Shown piece by piece: positions 17,628 to 27,248 of a stretch of DNA of 64,000 nt. This stretch comes from Planctomycetota bacterium (lineage in GTDB: Bacteria; Planctomycetota; Phycisphaerae; Phycisphaerales; SM1A02). The stretch lies in contig JADFIR010000003.1 in NCBI GenBank assembly GCA_022566535.1, positions 1 to 64,000 of the forward strand, in the 5' to 3' direction. Both the position numbers and the translations under genes were made by a program. Under the pieces are notes generated by a model. It saw only the letters and a list, made by a program, of their open reading frames with translations, made no database searches and was not told the origin of the DNA. Position 1 is the stretch's first letter; each line of letters opens with the position of its first letter.

Positions 17628-18827
17628 ATGCCCGATTCGATCAAGCCAGCCACGGAATCGACGTCAGACAGGGTGCAAGGTGAGACAGTAATCACCTTCG
17701 CGGACACGGCCTACCAGGTCATATACACCATCCAAGGTTACGTGGTCGGCGAGTACAAATACAGACGTTCCTTCTTGGCTAAGCGAGCAAAGCCAAAGGA
17801 GCCAGTGTCCGCCAAGGGGGGTACCTTTGCATCACACATCGAACCACATTGGACTCCTCTCGAGGCTGAGGAAATCCCATCGCCCAAGCTGATCTCCGAG
17901 CGCGATGCGAGCGACGAAGCACCGTACGGCTTCTGGAGCCGGCGTTCAGAACCCGTCCCTCGGACACCAGAGCAGATCCTTTCGGATCTCTCGGTCCCGC
18001 TAACTGCCTACCAACTGGCTGACAGAATGACACTCCTGCGGGACTACCTTGCATCCGACAAGATCGTCGAGATGATCATCCAGCAACTCCACAACGAGGC
18101 CATTCCACCGCGGCACCGTTGGGCCCTCCTTGAGATTGTCGCGAAATCCAAGCCCGAGGAAGCAGTACAACTGGCCAAGGAGCAGTTAGCCCGTAGACAA
18201 ACAGATGAACTTGTTCTGGGCTGTACAGCCATTCTCCGGTTCGTACCCCTCTGTGCTGAGGATTCGGCTGCAATCTGTGATTTGATCGTGACCCAGGCAA
18301 GTCGCCTGTTCAAAGCACGATCGGCCCTGGCAGGGAACGATAGGCGGTTGCTCCGGGAACTGCTCTTGGTGCTAGGTGCAATTGGATCGCGAGATCACGT
18401 CGGTATGCTCCTCGATTTTCTCGATACCGACATTGAGTATGTGTATGGTGAACAGATTCTGATCGCACTCCGCGGTTTACTTGTCAGGCACCCGGAGTCG
18501 ATCAAGGATGCGGATTTAGCGCGCCTGATCGACCTTGGACGCCAGCGACTTCTCGCCTGGGCAGATCCCTATGTCGTGGGAAGCGATGATATGTTCGCGA
18601 GAGCATCTCGATTGATTGAGGCGCTTTGCGCACGCCTTGGAGAGGAAGAATTGGAACTTGTAATCGAGGCGGTCGAAGAGTCCCAATACGGTCCACTGGC
18701 GCGTCGCGTCCTTCAGCATCTTTCGGCTTGCCAGCAAGAACTCGAAGCTCGCGGCTTTAATGCCATCACAATATCCAGGAAGATAATCATGGAGAAGGTG
18801 AGAGGGGCTCTAAGGGCACTCTCGTAG
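17628..18827 (+). CDS. Unknown protein B of the island (HEAT-like helical repeats)
   Basis: 399 residues, no signal peptide or membrane segment. Residues 20-60 hold a beta-rich opening (VITFADTAYQVIYTIQGYVV). From about 125 to 390 it is an alpha solenoid of paired amphipathic helices reminiscent of HEAT repeats, for example RHRWALLEIVAKSKPEEAVQ, LRELLLVLGAIGSRDHVGML and DMFARASRLIEALCARLGEE. Such solenoids usually hold partner proteins. I see no catalytic motif. It sits between gene A (7-base gap) and gene C (39-base gap), suggesting a scaffold for the other two (inference). Confidence 0.75.
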   Translation: MPDSIKPATESTSDRVQGETVITFADTAYQVIYTIQGYVVGEYKYRRSFLAKRAKPKEPVSAKGGTFASHIEPHWTPLEAEEIPSPKLISERDASDEAPYGFWSRRSEPVPRTPEQILSDLSVPLTAYQLADRMTLLRDYLASDKIVEMIIQQLHNEAIPPRHRWALLEIVAKSKPEEAVQLAKEQLARRQTDELVLGCTAILRFVPLCAEDSAAICDLIVTQASRLFKARSALAGNDRRLLRELLLVLGAIGSRDHVGMLLDFLDTDIEYVYGEQILIALRGLLVRHPESIKDADLARLIDLGRQRLLAWADPYVVGSDDMFARASRLIEALCARLGEEELELVIEAVEESQYGPLARRVLQHLSACQQELEARGFNAITISRKIIMEKVRGALRALS

Positions 18828-18866
18828 TATCTGCGAGGTCGGCTATTATCCTCTCGAGGGTTTCGG

Positions 18867-19628
18867 ATGGCGTATGGTGTCTTGTCCACAGACGCCCCAC
18901 TGGCGATTGCTCGTGGCTCTGTCCTGTATTTTCTCAAGAATCACGAGCACGATCGACAGCTGCCACATCACGTGGCGGTGGCCGCTCATGCCTTAGACGT
19001 CGAATCTGGTTCCAGCATTCCTGTTTACGACTGGCCCTACGATCCGCGCACTTCACGCAACTTTGATGGCACTCGAGAAGTATCGATTACCGCAGACATA
19101 TCGCGTCGAACTATATTCATTTTCGGGTGGTTGGATGATGGAGAACACCCAACTGGAATTAATTGGCAGACGCTGTTCGACGAGGCGAAACGGGTATTAG
19201 CGGAGGTTGCAGCAAGCAGCCTTGACCAAATTCCGGACGATCTCTACTCAGTCTGCCCAGGCAAAGAATCGCCTTTTCAGCATCCCGAATCTGGGGTTGT
19301 GTTCCGGTTCCGCGGGTCTTGTGTCGGTTTCGTGGAGCATTGCTATGAGACGGCGGGCGCCGACATTGTGAACGAAGGTTCCGATGGTCGGAATGTGCCT
19401 GGTCTGAGTGCTGGCGACATTCGCGAGGTAGACGTCGTGTTTCCTAATTTCGCACGCCGATCGCGTCACCTTGATAATGACGGGTACGCTGCTTTACTCG
19501 AGGAGGAGTTTGGACATCCTGGCCTGTACCATATACTCATGCCGGGCTACCAGCTTGCAGCATTCAGATCGTGCGGTCCTTACCCCTATTCACCCCAAAA
19601 GGAAGATGCCTTCCACGTAATGACCTGA
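18867..19628 (+). CDS. Unknown protein C of the island (possible Cys-hydrolase fold)
   Basis: 253 residues; GAGGG lies 6 bases before the ATG. No signal peptide. The segment FRGSCVGFVEHCYETAGADI resembles the active-site helix of NlpC/P60 or CHAP-type Cys peptidases (family C-S-G-F-V-x-x-x-Y). Later histidines (LYHILMPGY, about 230) could complete a dyad, but the spacing is not clearly that of any known family, so a hydrolase role is speculative. The N-terminal half includes a beta segment REVSITADISRRTIFIFGWL. Lower GC than the surroundings, like A and B. Its stop is followed in the same frame by the remnant of a dockerin-type gene. Confidence 0.7.
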   Translation: MAYGVLSTDAPLAIARGSVLYFLKNHEHDRQLPHHVAVAAHALDVESGSSIPVYDWPYDPRTSRNFDGTREVSITADISRRTIFIFGWLDDGEHPTGINWQTLFDEAKRVLAEVAASSLDQIPDDLYSVCPGKESPFQHPESGVVFRFRGSCVGFVEHCYETAGADIVNEGSDGRNVPGLSAGDIREVDVVFPNFARRSRHLDNDGYAALLEEEFGHPGLYHILMPGYQLAAFRSCGPYPYSPQKEDAFHVMT

Positions 19629-19742
19629 GGCCAGAAGGAGCGCAACTCGTCAAGAGTAGTCGCTTCGGCGAGCGGCCCCGGCGATGACTTCGGCCTGGCC
19701 GTCTCGGGTGATCTCGTTCTCGGACCCGCCGCCTCACTGCTC

Positions 19743-20462
19743 ATGCCCTCGCCACAGCTCAGTGTGAGGGTCGAGGGCAACTACGACGTGGCGATCAACA
19801 ATAACGCCAACTACGACATGGTCCAGGCTGAGCTGCGCATGATCGGGCTGGGTGGGGTGCCCCAGTCCCTGGAAGTGATGAGCCAGGATATCGGTCCCGA
19901 CCCGGCTGGTCTGGATCGCACCGTGCCCGGCCACTATCCGATTGGAACCTTGCGCATCGGCCCGACGCGGACAACCGTCAACATGACCGACATTCACGAC
20001 AACGACGGCCTTGGCCAGAAGCTCTGCGAAGCGATCTACGTGCAGGATCTCATCATCGAGTCCGGGGCGACGCTCAACACCCTCGGCTGCCCGGTGTACT
20101 ACGTGAACCTCACCAACAACGGTACGGTCGATGATCCGGCGAACCTCATCGCCCTGCCGCCGCCGCCTAGCACCGCCGATATCTCCGGTCCGCTCGGCCC
20201 CGGCTTCCCCGACGGATGCGTTGACGCGTTCGACCTCGGGACGCTGCTGGGTGCGTGGTGCTCCTCTGCGAGCGACCCAGACCCGCCCAAGGACGAAGAC
20301 CCGCCCTGCGAGGACTGCACCTCACCGAACTTCGCCCTGGCGGACATCTCCGGTGCGGGCAACGCCCCCGACGGTTGCGTCGATGCGTTCGACCTGGCGA
20401 AACTTCTGGCCGAGTGGTGCTCGGTCGCCGGCGGCAACCCCTGCGGCACCTGCGGCCCGTAG
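19743..20462 (+). CDS. 5'-truncated secreted protein remnant with dockerin-like C-terminus
   Basis: 239 codons from the first ATG, but the frame is open upstream to the stop of island gene C and carries homologous sequence there: GDDFGLAVSGDLVL (19680-19721) is an FG-GAP repeat core like those of the 11700 gene. There is no signal peptide or SD, so the N-terminus has been lost. What remains is a beta-rich stretch (QSLEVMSQDIGP, GHYPIGTLRIGP, VYYVNLTNNGTVDDP) typical of the end of long planctomycete extracellular proteins, then two variant dockerin-like units (GCVDAFDLGTLLGAWCS and GCVDAFDLAKLLAEWCS). Most likely a decayed gene whose 5' part was removed when the island arrived. Confidence 0.65.
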   Translation: MPSPQLSVRVEGNYDVAINNNANYDMVQAELRMIGLGGVPQSLEVMSQDIGPDPAGLDRTVPGHYPIGTLRIGPTRTTVNMTDIHDNDGLGQKLCEAIYVQDLIIESGATLNTLGCPVYYVNLTNNGTVDDPANLIALPPPPSTADISGPLGPGFPDGCVDAFDLGTLLGAWCSSASDPDPPKDEDPPCEDCTSPNFALADISGAGNAPDGCVDAFDLAKLLAEWCSVAGGNPCGTCGP

Positions 20463-20483
20463 CGGCGCGGCGCAGCCATGTCT

Positions 20484-20516
20484 TTGCGCACACGGCGCGT
20501 TGAGGTCGCCCCGGCG
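20484..20516 (+). repeat. 33-base dispersed repeat, copy 2
   Basis: ttgcgcacacggcgcgttga and onward; partner of 13345-13377. It starts 21 bases after the stop of the truncated dockerin gene. Confidence 0.6.
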
Positions 20517-20727
20517 CGCACGAGTTGGTCAAAGATAAAGGCTCGATGCGCCTGTGAAGTGCCGACTTAGCGCGAGATAAGCCTCGGTTAGCCGAAGTTA
20601 TGGCGCACGCGGCATGCTCGGTGCGCGCAGGGCCGGCCGCGCGGCTGCGGCCCACTTTGTGCGCGAATGTCGAGTTGCTTGCCTCAACGGCCTTGACAAG
20701 TCACGGAACATGACGACCCTGGGGTCT

Positions 20728-21252
20728 ATGAAGGTGTCCACCCGCATCGTCGCCGCGATGCTCCCTGTCGTGCTGCCGCTGGCCGGGTGCGCCACCGTGA
20801 GGCAGAGCTTTCCCGGCTCAACCGCTGACCAGGTGTGGACCGCGCTGGTCGCGGTCGCCGAGAGGCCGCAATACGACGACTGGACCGTGCCGACCAACGA
20901 GGTGTGGGTTGATGAGCCCGATCGGCGGATCGAGGTGTATCGCCGGTTGCAGCGGGTGTTGTATAGACCGGGCGCTCAGCCGCATCATGAGCGGCGTACC
21001 TGGCGGTTTGAGATTCGCCTGGAGCCGACCGATCCGCCCGAGGCTGTGTTTGAGAGCCGCGGCTGGGGGGTTCCGGCGCAAGCGCAGATTGAGGGCCGGC
21101 GATACTTTGGAGACGTGTTAAACCTGCTCTCCGGTTATCCGGCGCCCCAGCCACCGCCCGCACCCCAACCGGTGACCGTGCCAAGCACACAACCGCGGGC
21201 CTCGCCTGAGACATTTCTGGAAACGGTGCCGCCGGCCCGTCCTGACGACTGA
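20728..21252 (+). CDS. Lipoprotein of unknown function
   Basis: The ATG at 20728 gives an ideal lipoprotein signal ([20 protein letters not shown]) with lipobox L-A-G-C; an ATG at 20710 would add six residues. About 174 residues. After the lipidated Cys, one mixed alpha/beta domain (about 25-135) contains [20 protein letters not shown] and [12 protein letters not shown], reminiscent of small periplasmic or outer-membrane-associated domains. A Pro-rich C-terminus ([19 protein letters not shown]) follows. I recognise no named family. It probably faces the periplasm. It lies alone between the dockerin remnant and icd. Confidence 0.75.
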   Translation: MKVSTRIVAAMLPVVLPLAGCATVRQSFPGSTADQVWTALVAVAERPQYDDWTVPTNEVWVDEPDRRIEVYRRLQRVLYRPGAQPHHERRTWRFEIRLEPTDPPEAVFESRGWGVPAQAQIEGRRYFGDVLNLLSGYPAPQPPPAPQPVTVPSTQPRASPETFLETVPPARPDD

Positions 21253-21446
21253 GCCGATCGCGCCGCCGGTTGACGGCGCCCGCAGCCGCAGCTCGCAAGT
21301 CGTATCACAAAGAAGCTCGTCGTGGTTGTTCTCGTTTGTTGCCGAAGCGCGCCGGCTTTGGGCTCGCGGCGGAGCGCGCCTTCGTCCACCGCCAACGCTA
21401 TACTGCTTCGCCCGAACTGACGCCGCTTCTATGGAGTTTTTGCGCG

Positions 21447-22712
<1,266 letters not shown>

Positions 22713-22831
22713 CCCCGAGCTACATGGATCGTGGCCTGTCGAGCGACCCGAGCTACTCGGCTGGCGTGGTCCTTCCCTTCGGACTCCCGCGTTTCGGGAG
22801 GTCGAGTTGATACTGCTACAATGCGATTGTG

Positions 22832-23212
22832 ATGGAAGACGGGCGCCCGGTTTGCTCGACCGAGTTCCGCTGCGTCGGCTGCGGCTATGACCTCAGCGGA
22901 TCAACCGTCGGTGGATCGTGCCCGGAGTGTGGTAAGCCGATAGGCGAGTCGCTGCGGGCGCGTCAGGACGGCGCGAAGTCTTGCGGCCAGGCCACGGCCT
23001 GCATGGTTGTGGGGATTCTGTCGTTGACGGTGTGTGCGTTGGCCGGGCCGGTCGCAATATGGTTGTACGCGAACTCAAAGAAGGAGATGGCCGTTGGTGG
23101 GTACAGTCGCGGTTCCCACACCATGGCGAAAGCAGGCCTGAGCATGGGTATTATCTCGATGGCCTTGCTCGGCTTGATGATTCTCTGGGCGATCCTCGGC
23201 GAAGCAGTCTGA
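22832..23212 (+). CDS. Small zinc-ribbon membrane protein
   Basis: 126 residues from the ATG at 22832 (a GTG directly precedes it). An N-terminal zinc ribbon [12 protein letters not shown]...CPECGK gives two C-x-x-C knuckles. A linker leads to two hydrophobic helices ([25 protein letters not shown], in the DUF4190 style, then [20 protein letters not shown]) separated by a basic glycine-rich loop. This is a common planctomycete layout; the ribbon is probably cytoplasmic. TACAAT (22817) 10 bases before the start hints at a -10 box and a nearly leaderless transcript. The gene lies exactly between icd and a decayed duplicate of the icd 3' end. Confidence 0.75.
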   Translation: MEDGRPVCSTEFRCVGCGYDLSGSTVGGSCPECGKPIGESLRARQDGAKSCGQATACMVVGILSLTVCALAGPVAIWLYANSKKEMAVGGYSRGSHTMAKAGLSMGIISMALLGLMILWAILGEAV

Positions 23213-23225
23213 TGACATCGCTCCA

Positions 23226-23297
23226 TACGACTTCGAGCGCCTGATGGAGGGAGCCGCACTTCTGAAGTGCTCGGAGTTCGGCGACGCGATCATCGAG
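23226..23297 (+). pseudogene. Decayed duplicate of the icd 3' coding segment
   Basis: 24 codons reading [20 protein letters not shown] followed by A-I-I-E. They match the true icd near 22608-22682 ([20 protein letters not shown], then A-I-I-E) in frame and at most bases. Nothing before or after belongs to icd, and it lies directly after the zinc-ribbon gene. The divergence is mostly at silent or conservative positions, so it was probably once a functional allele or paralog, not a recent copy. Confidence 0.8.
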
Positions 23298-23343
23298 ACA
23301 GATTCAGAACCAGCAGTGATGGTTGCGGATTTCTCGTGATGGC

Positions 23344-23820
23344 TCAGCGGGCGTTCTCGACCAGCTTGTTGAGGCGCTTTCGGGCCCGGGTCAGGATCGC
23401 GTCAAAGCCGTCGGGGCTGTGGTAAGCGTCGTTAAGGGTGTCGGAGATCGCGTCGATGAGTCGCCGCATCCTGGCCTTCTCAGCAATAACCTTCGCGTGC
23501 TGAAGGGCCTTCGTCGGATCCTCAGCCACATCTACCAAATCACGAAGCTGTTCGGCTGCCCCGGCGTCGTCGAGGGTTCCGGGTGCTGCTGCGGCCGCGA
23601 TCAGTTTCTCCGTATTGAGTGATCGGCGCTTCCGGCTGGCCTTGATCATCGCGTCGTAGAGCCGGCCATGCTCCGGCCTGAAGAACACGTCTCCATCTGA
23701 GATGATCTTCTTGACGTCTTTGACAATTCCCGGCTCGCGCAGCATGGAGCCGAGCAGCACCTTCTCCGAGTGGACTGAATACGGCGGGACCTTGGTGGTC
23801 GCGGCCAGGATGCTCGCCAT
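23344..23820 (-). CDS. Stand-alone DnaB N-terminal-like domain protein
   Basis: The chosen ATG is at 23820; a GTG at 23838 is possible. About 158 residues. It aligns by eye with the N-terminal domain of replicative helicase DnaB: VPPYSVHSEKVLLGSMLREP (family V-P-x-x-x-E-A-E-x-x-V-L-G-x-x-L), then FFRPEHGRLYDAMI (family F-x-x-x-x-H-x-x-I-Y-x-A-M) and later LRDLVDVAED and AEKARMRRLIDAISD. The protein ends there, with no linker and no RecA-type ATPase with Walker motifs. In DnaB this domain mediates ring assembly and contacts primase. A free copy could modulate the helicase or serve another protein, or be a truncated remnant; the intact frame and typical codon use argue against simple decay. Confidence 0.7.
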   Translation of the reverse strand: MASILAATTKVPPYSVHSEKVLLGSMLREPGIVKDVKKIISDGDVFFRPEHGRLYDAMIKASRKRRSLNTEKLIAAAAAPGTLDDAGAAEQLRDLVDVAEDPTKALQHAKVIAEKARMRRLIDAISDTLNDAYHSPDGFDAILTRARKRLNKLVENAR

Positions 23821-24133
23821 GATGGGTTTCTTGAACACAAGTCGATCCGAGTGCGGGCCTCACAGCATACCACGCCGGATGCGGTGACCGCGTCGTCGGG
23901 CGGAGCCAGCGAGCAGCCGTCACGCCGTTTCATAAACGAGCATCGTGATGGCGGTCTCGCGATGATCGAGACCCGGTTTCCTTGCCGTGCTATCTATCGG
24001 CCAGGAGTTCCGTAACGCGGTCCTGCAAGTCTTCCCGGCGGAATCACCCCGCCCCTGGGTTTTGCTGGCACGAGGGCCGGATGGGGGCTATCGTCTCACT
24101 TGGGAGCATGACCTCGGGCCCAGGAGAGGCAAA

Positions 24134-24967
24134 ATGTTTCGCCGAATCCACACTCGATGGCTAGTTGTTGCAGCCGGCGCGATCTTCCTCTCCGCCGGGC
24201 CAGCTCACGCTGCGATGCCTTGCGACGCGGATCTCGACGGTGACGGCGACGTCGGGATTCTTGATCTGCTGACGCTGCTCAGCGCGTGGGGGACCGACCC
24301 CGGCGGGCCGCCCGATTTCGACGCCGATGGCGCCGTCGGCGTCCTCGACCTGCTCACATTGCTCGCCAACTGGGGCCCGATGGTTTTTGATTACGGGCCG
24401 CCGCCGGACAACCCGGAGGCTCAACAAATCGGCTTGGAGATGATGGGGGCCTCCGGAGGGCTGCTCGTGCCGAAGGAGGAGTACCTGCGTATCGACCGCG
24501 ATCTGGGCTTGATTCGCAAGGCTGAGCCGGCGTTGCAGACCGAGATCCATTCACCCGCATGGGTTCCCAGCCAGTTGCTGGTCGGCTTGGTAAAAGGCGC
24601 GCCGCAGGATGCGTATCTCTGCCTCAACGTCATCTACCAGGTGATCAACGTGGAGCACCTGTTCGGGAGCTGGTATCTGCTGACGTTTGCGGGCAATCTC
24701 AATGTCGTAGCGCTGGGCGAAATCTACGCGGAGGCGCCCGAGGTCCAGTACGCCGAGCCGAACTTCATCATCGGCGGCCAGAACTACTGGGTGCCCGCGC
24801 CGCTGGGTGAGGGCGTATGGCGATGGGAGATCGACGACGGTTGGCACGACTGCTTCGATGGCTGCGATTGCCACCGCCTGTACGTCTTCGAGACCGACGC
24901 CCAAGGCAATGTGACGCTGATCAGTTACCAGGAGGTCGGCGCCCCCTGGTGCGAGTTTGCCGGCTGA
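24134..24967 (+). CDS. Secreted protein: N-terminal dockerin-like pair plus subtilase-prodomain-like region
   Basis: The ATG at 24134 has AGGAGAGG just upstream and gives a clear signal peptide (RWLVVAAGAIFLSAGPAHAA). About 277 residues. Unusually, the two dockerin-like units (DGDGDVGILDLLTLLSAWG and DADGAVGVLDLLTLLANWG) come directly after the signal, not at the C-terminus. The next 120 residues resemble the inhibitory prodomain of subtilisin-like proteases: VPSQLLVGLVKGAP, a strand FGSWYLLTFAG, and ALGEIYAEAPEVQYAEPNF (family x-x-D-P-x-V-x-Y-A-E-P-N). No protease domain follows; a Cys/Trp-rich end of about 50 residues (DDGWHDCFDGCDCHRLY) closes the protein. Possibly a protease inhibitor or chaperone at the surface (inference). 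Confidence 0.75.
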   Translation: MFRRIHTRWLVVAAGAIFLSAGPAHAAMPCDADLDGDGDVGILDLLTLLSAWGTDPGGPPDFDADGAVGVLDLLTLLANWGPMVFDYGPPPDNPEAQQIGLEMMGASGGLLVPKEEYLRIDRDLGLIRKAEPALQTEIHSPAWVPSQLLVGLVKGAPQDAYLCLNVIYQVINVEHLFGSWYLLTFAGNLNVVALGEIYAEAPEVQYAEPNFIIGGQNYWVPAPLGEGVWRWEIDDGWHDCFDGCDCHRLYVFETDAQGNVTLISYQEVGAPWCEFAG

Positions 24968-25030
24968 ATGAAGGCGCGGGGGGATCGCCGAACGTCTGAG
25001 CGGCGCGCCCCCGGGCTTTGAGGAACAACA

Positions 25031-25057
25031 ACGGGGCGCTCCCACCGAGCGCCCCGT
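25031..25057. terminator. Perfect 11-bp hairpin between convergent genes
   Basis: acggggcgctc, loop ccacc, then the exact reverse complement. It sits between the plus-strand prodomain gene and the minus-strand recombinase gene, where a bidirectional terminator would be expected. No strong T-tract. Confidence 0.55.
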
Positions 25058-25140
25058 GATGCTCGCGTCCGTGCGAGCGGGTCCGTCCGCGGCTCATCAG
25101 CGAAGCGCGCCTGGGGCGAGCCTCGCTGAGAGGGGTGGTG

Positions 25141-26193
25141 TTACGACGCTTCGGCCCGGGGGTGGGCCTGGTCGTAGGCGTCGCGCATCCGTTGGGTGGT
25201 CAGATGCGTGTACACCTGGGTGGTGGAAAGCGATTGATGCCCCAGCAGCTCCTGCACCGACCGCAGGTCGGCCCCGTTGTCCAGCAGGTGGGTGGCGAAG
25301 CTGTGGCGCAGGGTGTGGGGGCTGATTTTGGGGTCGAGCTTGGCTTGGGCCAGGTACTTACTGACCTTGCGTCGAACCGAGCGCGTCGAGAGCCGGCCGC
25401 CGTGCTTGTTGATAAACAGGGCGGCGTTGGGATCGAATGGCTGGGCGGTGCGCCTCAACTCGGTGTCGAGCATCGCCGTGTAGTGGTGAAGCGCCCGCAG
25501 CGCATGCGATCCGAGCGGCGCGATGCGCTCTTTGCGCCCCTTGCCGCGAACGATCAGGGCTGCTGAGGTATCGTCGATGTCGCCGCGGTTGATGCCGACG
25601 AGCTCGCTGACACGAATGCCGGTGGAGTAGAGCGTTTCGAGGATTGCCCGGTCTCGAGCGCCGAGCAGATTGGTGTCATCGGGAGCCGACAGCAGCTTCT
25701 CCACCTGCTCGACGCCGATCGACTTGGGTAGGCGCTTGGACTGCTTGGGGGTTCTGATCATGAGCATGGGATTGCTGACGATCAGCTCGCGCCTTTCCAA
25801 CCAGCGGTGGAACGAGCGCAGCGTGGCGATCTTGCGGGCCATCGTGGCCGGGGAATAGTTCCGCGTGCTCAAATGCTCGAGGAATCCACGGATGCCAGTG
25901 ACCTCCATCTGGAGCATGGCGGCGGTGACCGTCACGACCCCGACCGTGGCCAGCACGTCCGTGTCGGTCCTCTCGGCATTGGGATCAAGGTCTTGATCGG
26001 ATGCGAAGCGGAACGCCTTCACCTCCTGCTGGTCTGTGGCGTTGATGTTCCTATCCTCGGCTAGGAATTGGGCGTACTGGCGCAAGTCCACGCCGTAGCA
26101 TCGTGCGGTATACGGGCTGAAGTGGCGCTCGTCGAGCAGGTAGCTCAGGAATTCCGCGATGACCGGAAGGTGTTCGCTGGCGGCTGGTTTCAT
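25141..26193 (-). CDS. Tyrosine recombinase of the XerC/XerD type
   Basis: 350 residues. The N-terminal SAM-like core-binding domain (about 8-140) has FLSYLLDERHFSPYTARCYG and an insertion (about 65-95) rich in Asp/Glu. The catalytic domain contains TGIRVSELVG (Arg I, about 191), the beta-hairpin Lys region VRGKGRKER, HTLRHSFATHLLD (H-x-x-R, about 291), LGHQSLSTTQVYTHL (His/Trp position and the nucleophile Tyr, about 325). Xer recombinases resolve chromosome dimers at dif. Its length, lone position and lack of phage or integron neighbours favour a housekeeping Xer over a mobile integrase. Whether it is XerC or XerD cannot be decided here. Confidence 0.88.
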   Translation of the reverse strand: MKPAASEHLPVIAEFLSYLLDERHFSPYTARCYGVDLRQYAQFLAEDRNINATDQQEVKAFRFASDQDLDPNAERTDTDVLATVGVVTVTAAMLQMEVTGIRGFLEHLSTRNYSPATMARKIATLRSFHRWLERRELIVSNPMLMIRTPKQSKRLPKSIGVEQVEKLLSAPDDTNLLGARDRAILETLYSTGIRVSELVGINRGDIDDTSAALIVRGKGRKERIAPLGSHALRALHHYTAMLDTELRRTAQPFDPNAALFINKHGGRLSTRSVRRKVSKYLAQAKLDPKISPHTLRHSFATHLLDNGADLRSVQELLGHQSLSTTQVYTHLTTQRMRDAYDQAHPRAEAS

Positions 26194-26375
26194 GGCTGTG
26201 ACTCTGCCTGAGGTGTTATTCTGGGGAGCCCGCGACGGCTTGGATCAAGAGGCTCGAAGCGGCACGGCCGCACAAGCCGAGATGTACCGGACCTCGGTTG
26301 AGAGTGAATCCGGAGGGTGAAGTTGACCTCTGCCATACGTGGACCTCGGCTGGGCGCCGATGACCACGTTGGCCC

Positions 26376-27152
26376 TCAGCGCGACGAAGCATTGGCTGCT
26401 ACCGGCATCAGCCGAGCCCGCTCCCAAGCCAGCAGGTCATGGATCAGCCGATAGCTGACAAACTGCGTGTACAGCTGCATGCTCACCAGGTAAACGTCGC
26501 TGCCGAAGGGCCCGTCAGGTTCGCTGCGGCCCGCGGCGTACTGTTCGAGCCAGGCCAGCGTCTGATGGTTGATTGCGTCGAAGACGCCTGTCGCCTCGGC
26601 GATGGGGTTGGGAGGCCCCAGCTCGCCCGGTGCGACCACGTCAGTCGTGGCGCGGGTCAACGCTCGCGGATCGAGTTCGCTGCTGCGGTCGCTACGAAGC
26701 CTCGCATACAACTGCACCGCGGCGCCTAGCGTTGGCGGTGGATAAGGGTCGTACGCGGTAACCGTGCCCACCACAATCGCGTCAACGTCCAGAACATGGA
26801 TCAGCTCCATTGCGTCAGCGGGCGAGGCGACCGACCGCATGTCGAGCTGGCGCATCGCGAAGATCACCCGATTGACCGGAATCGAGTTGATTCCCTGCAC
26901 CTGCTCGAGTTGCTGAGTGAACAGGTCAGCGAATCGGGTGGTGTCAACGGTGGAAACGCCTGACTCGTTGGCAAACGGCGCCACCGCCCAGAGTTGCTGG
27001 TGCTCGTACGGACTCATGAGCACCCTCGGCTGGATCAGTTGCTCTGTAGTACACCCCCCGGCCAGTAGCATCCAGCCAACCAGCGTCACGGCCACGCGGG
27101 CGACGACGGATCTCCGGCCGGCCCCTGGTGGCATCAGCTGTGCACTTGTCAT
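26376..27152 (-). CDS. Putative envelope lipoprotein (GNA1162/CsgG-like AVAPFANESG type)
   Basis: 258 residues. AGGA lies shortly before the ATG. The N-terminal signal VAVTLVGWMLLAGGC carries a lipobox (L-A-G-G-C, Cys about 33). The mature protein starts with the pattern LWAVAPFANESGVSTVDT followed by a helix with FADLFTQQLEQVQG and DVDAIVVGTVTAYDPYPPPT. This organisation (variable-length strand A-V-x-P-F-x-N-x-S-G, then I-x-G-x-I-x-x-Y) is shared by CsgG/TolB-N-like and GNA1162-type periplasmic domains. Function unknown; an outer-membrane-associated assembly role is plausible. It lies in the same direction as the TolB-like gene upstream (96-base gap) and may be in one operon with it. Confidence 0.72.
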   Translation of the reverse strand: MTSAQLMPPGAGRRSVVARVAVTLVGWMLLAGGCTTEQLIQPRVLMSPYEHQQLWAVAPFANESGVSTVDTTRFADLFTQQLEQVQGINSIPVNRVIFAMRQLDMRSVASPADAMELIHVLDVDAIVVGTVTAYDPYPPPTLGAAVQLYARLRSDRSSELDPRALTRATTDVVAPGELGPPNPIAEATGVFDAINHQTLAWLEQYAAGRSEPDGPFGSDVYLVSMQLYTQFVSYRLIHDLLAWERARLMPVAANASSR

Positions 27153-27248
27153 GGCATCCTGCCTGTTGGTGAGCTCCGCTCGTCATGTCGGCCGATCGGT
27201 TTCGATTGCGATCGGCCGAAAGAAAAAGGGGTAGGCGGCCCGTTAAGG

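Noticed and set aside
25141-26193. Tyrosine recombinase as a phage or integron integrase
   Set aside because: No attachment repeats, cassettes or phage genes nearby; motif layout fits housekeeping Xer.
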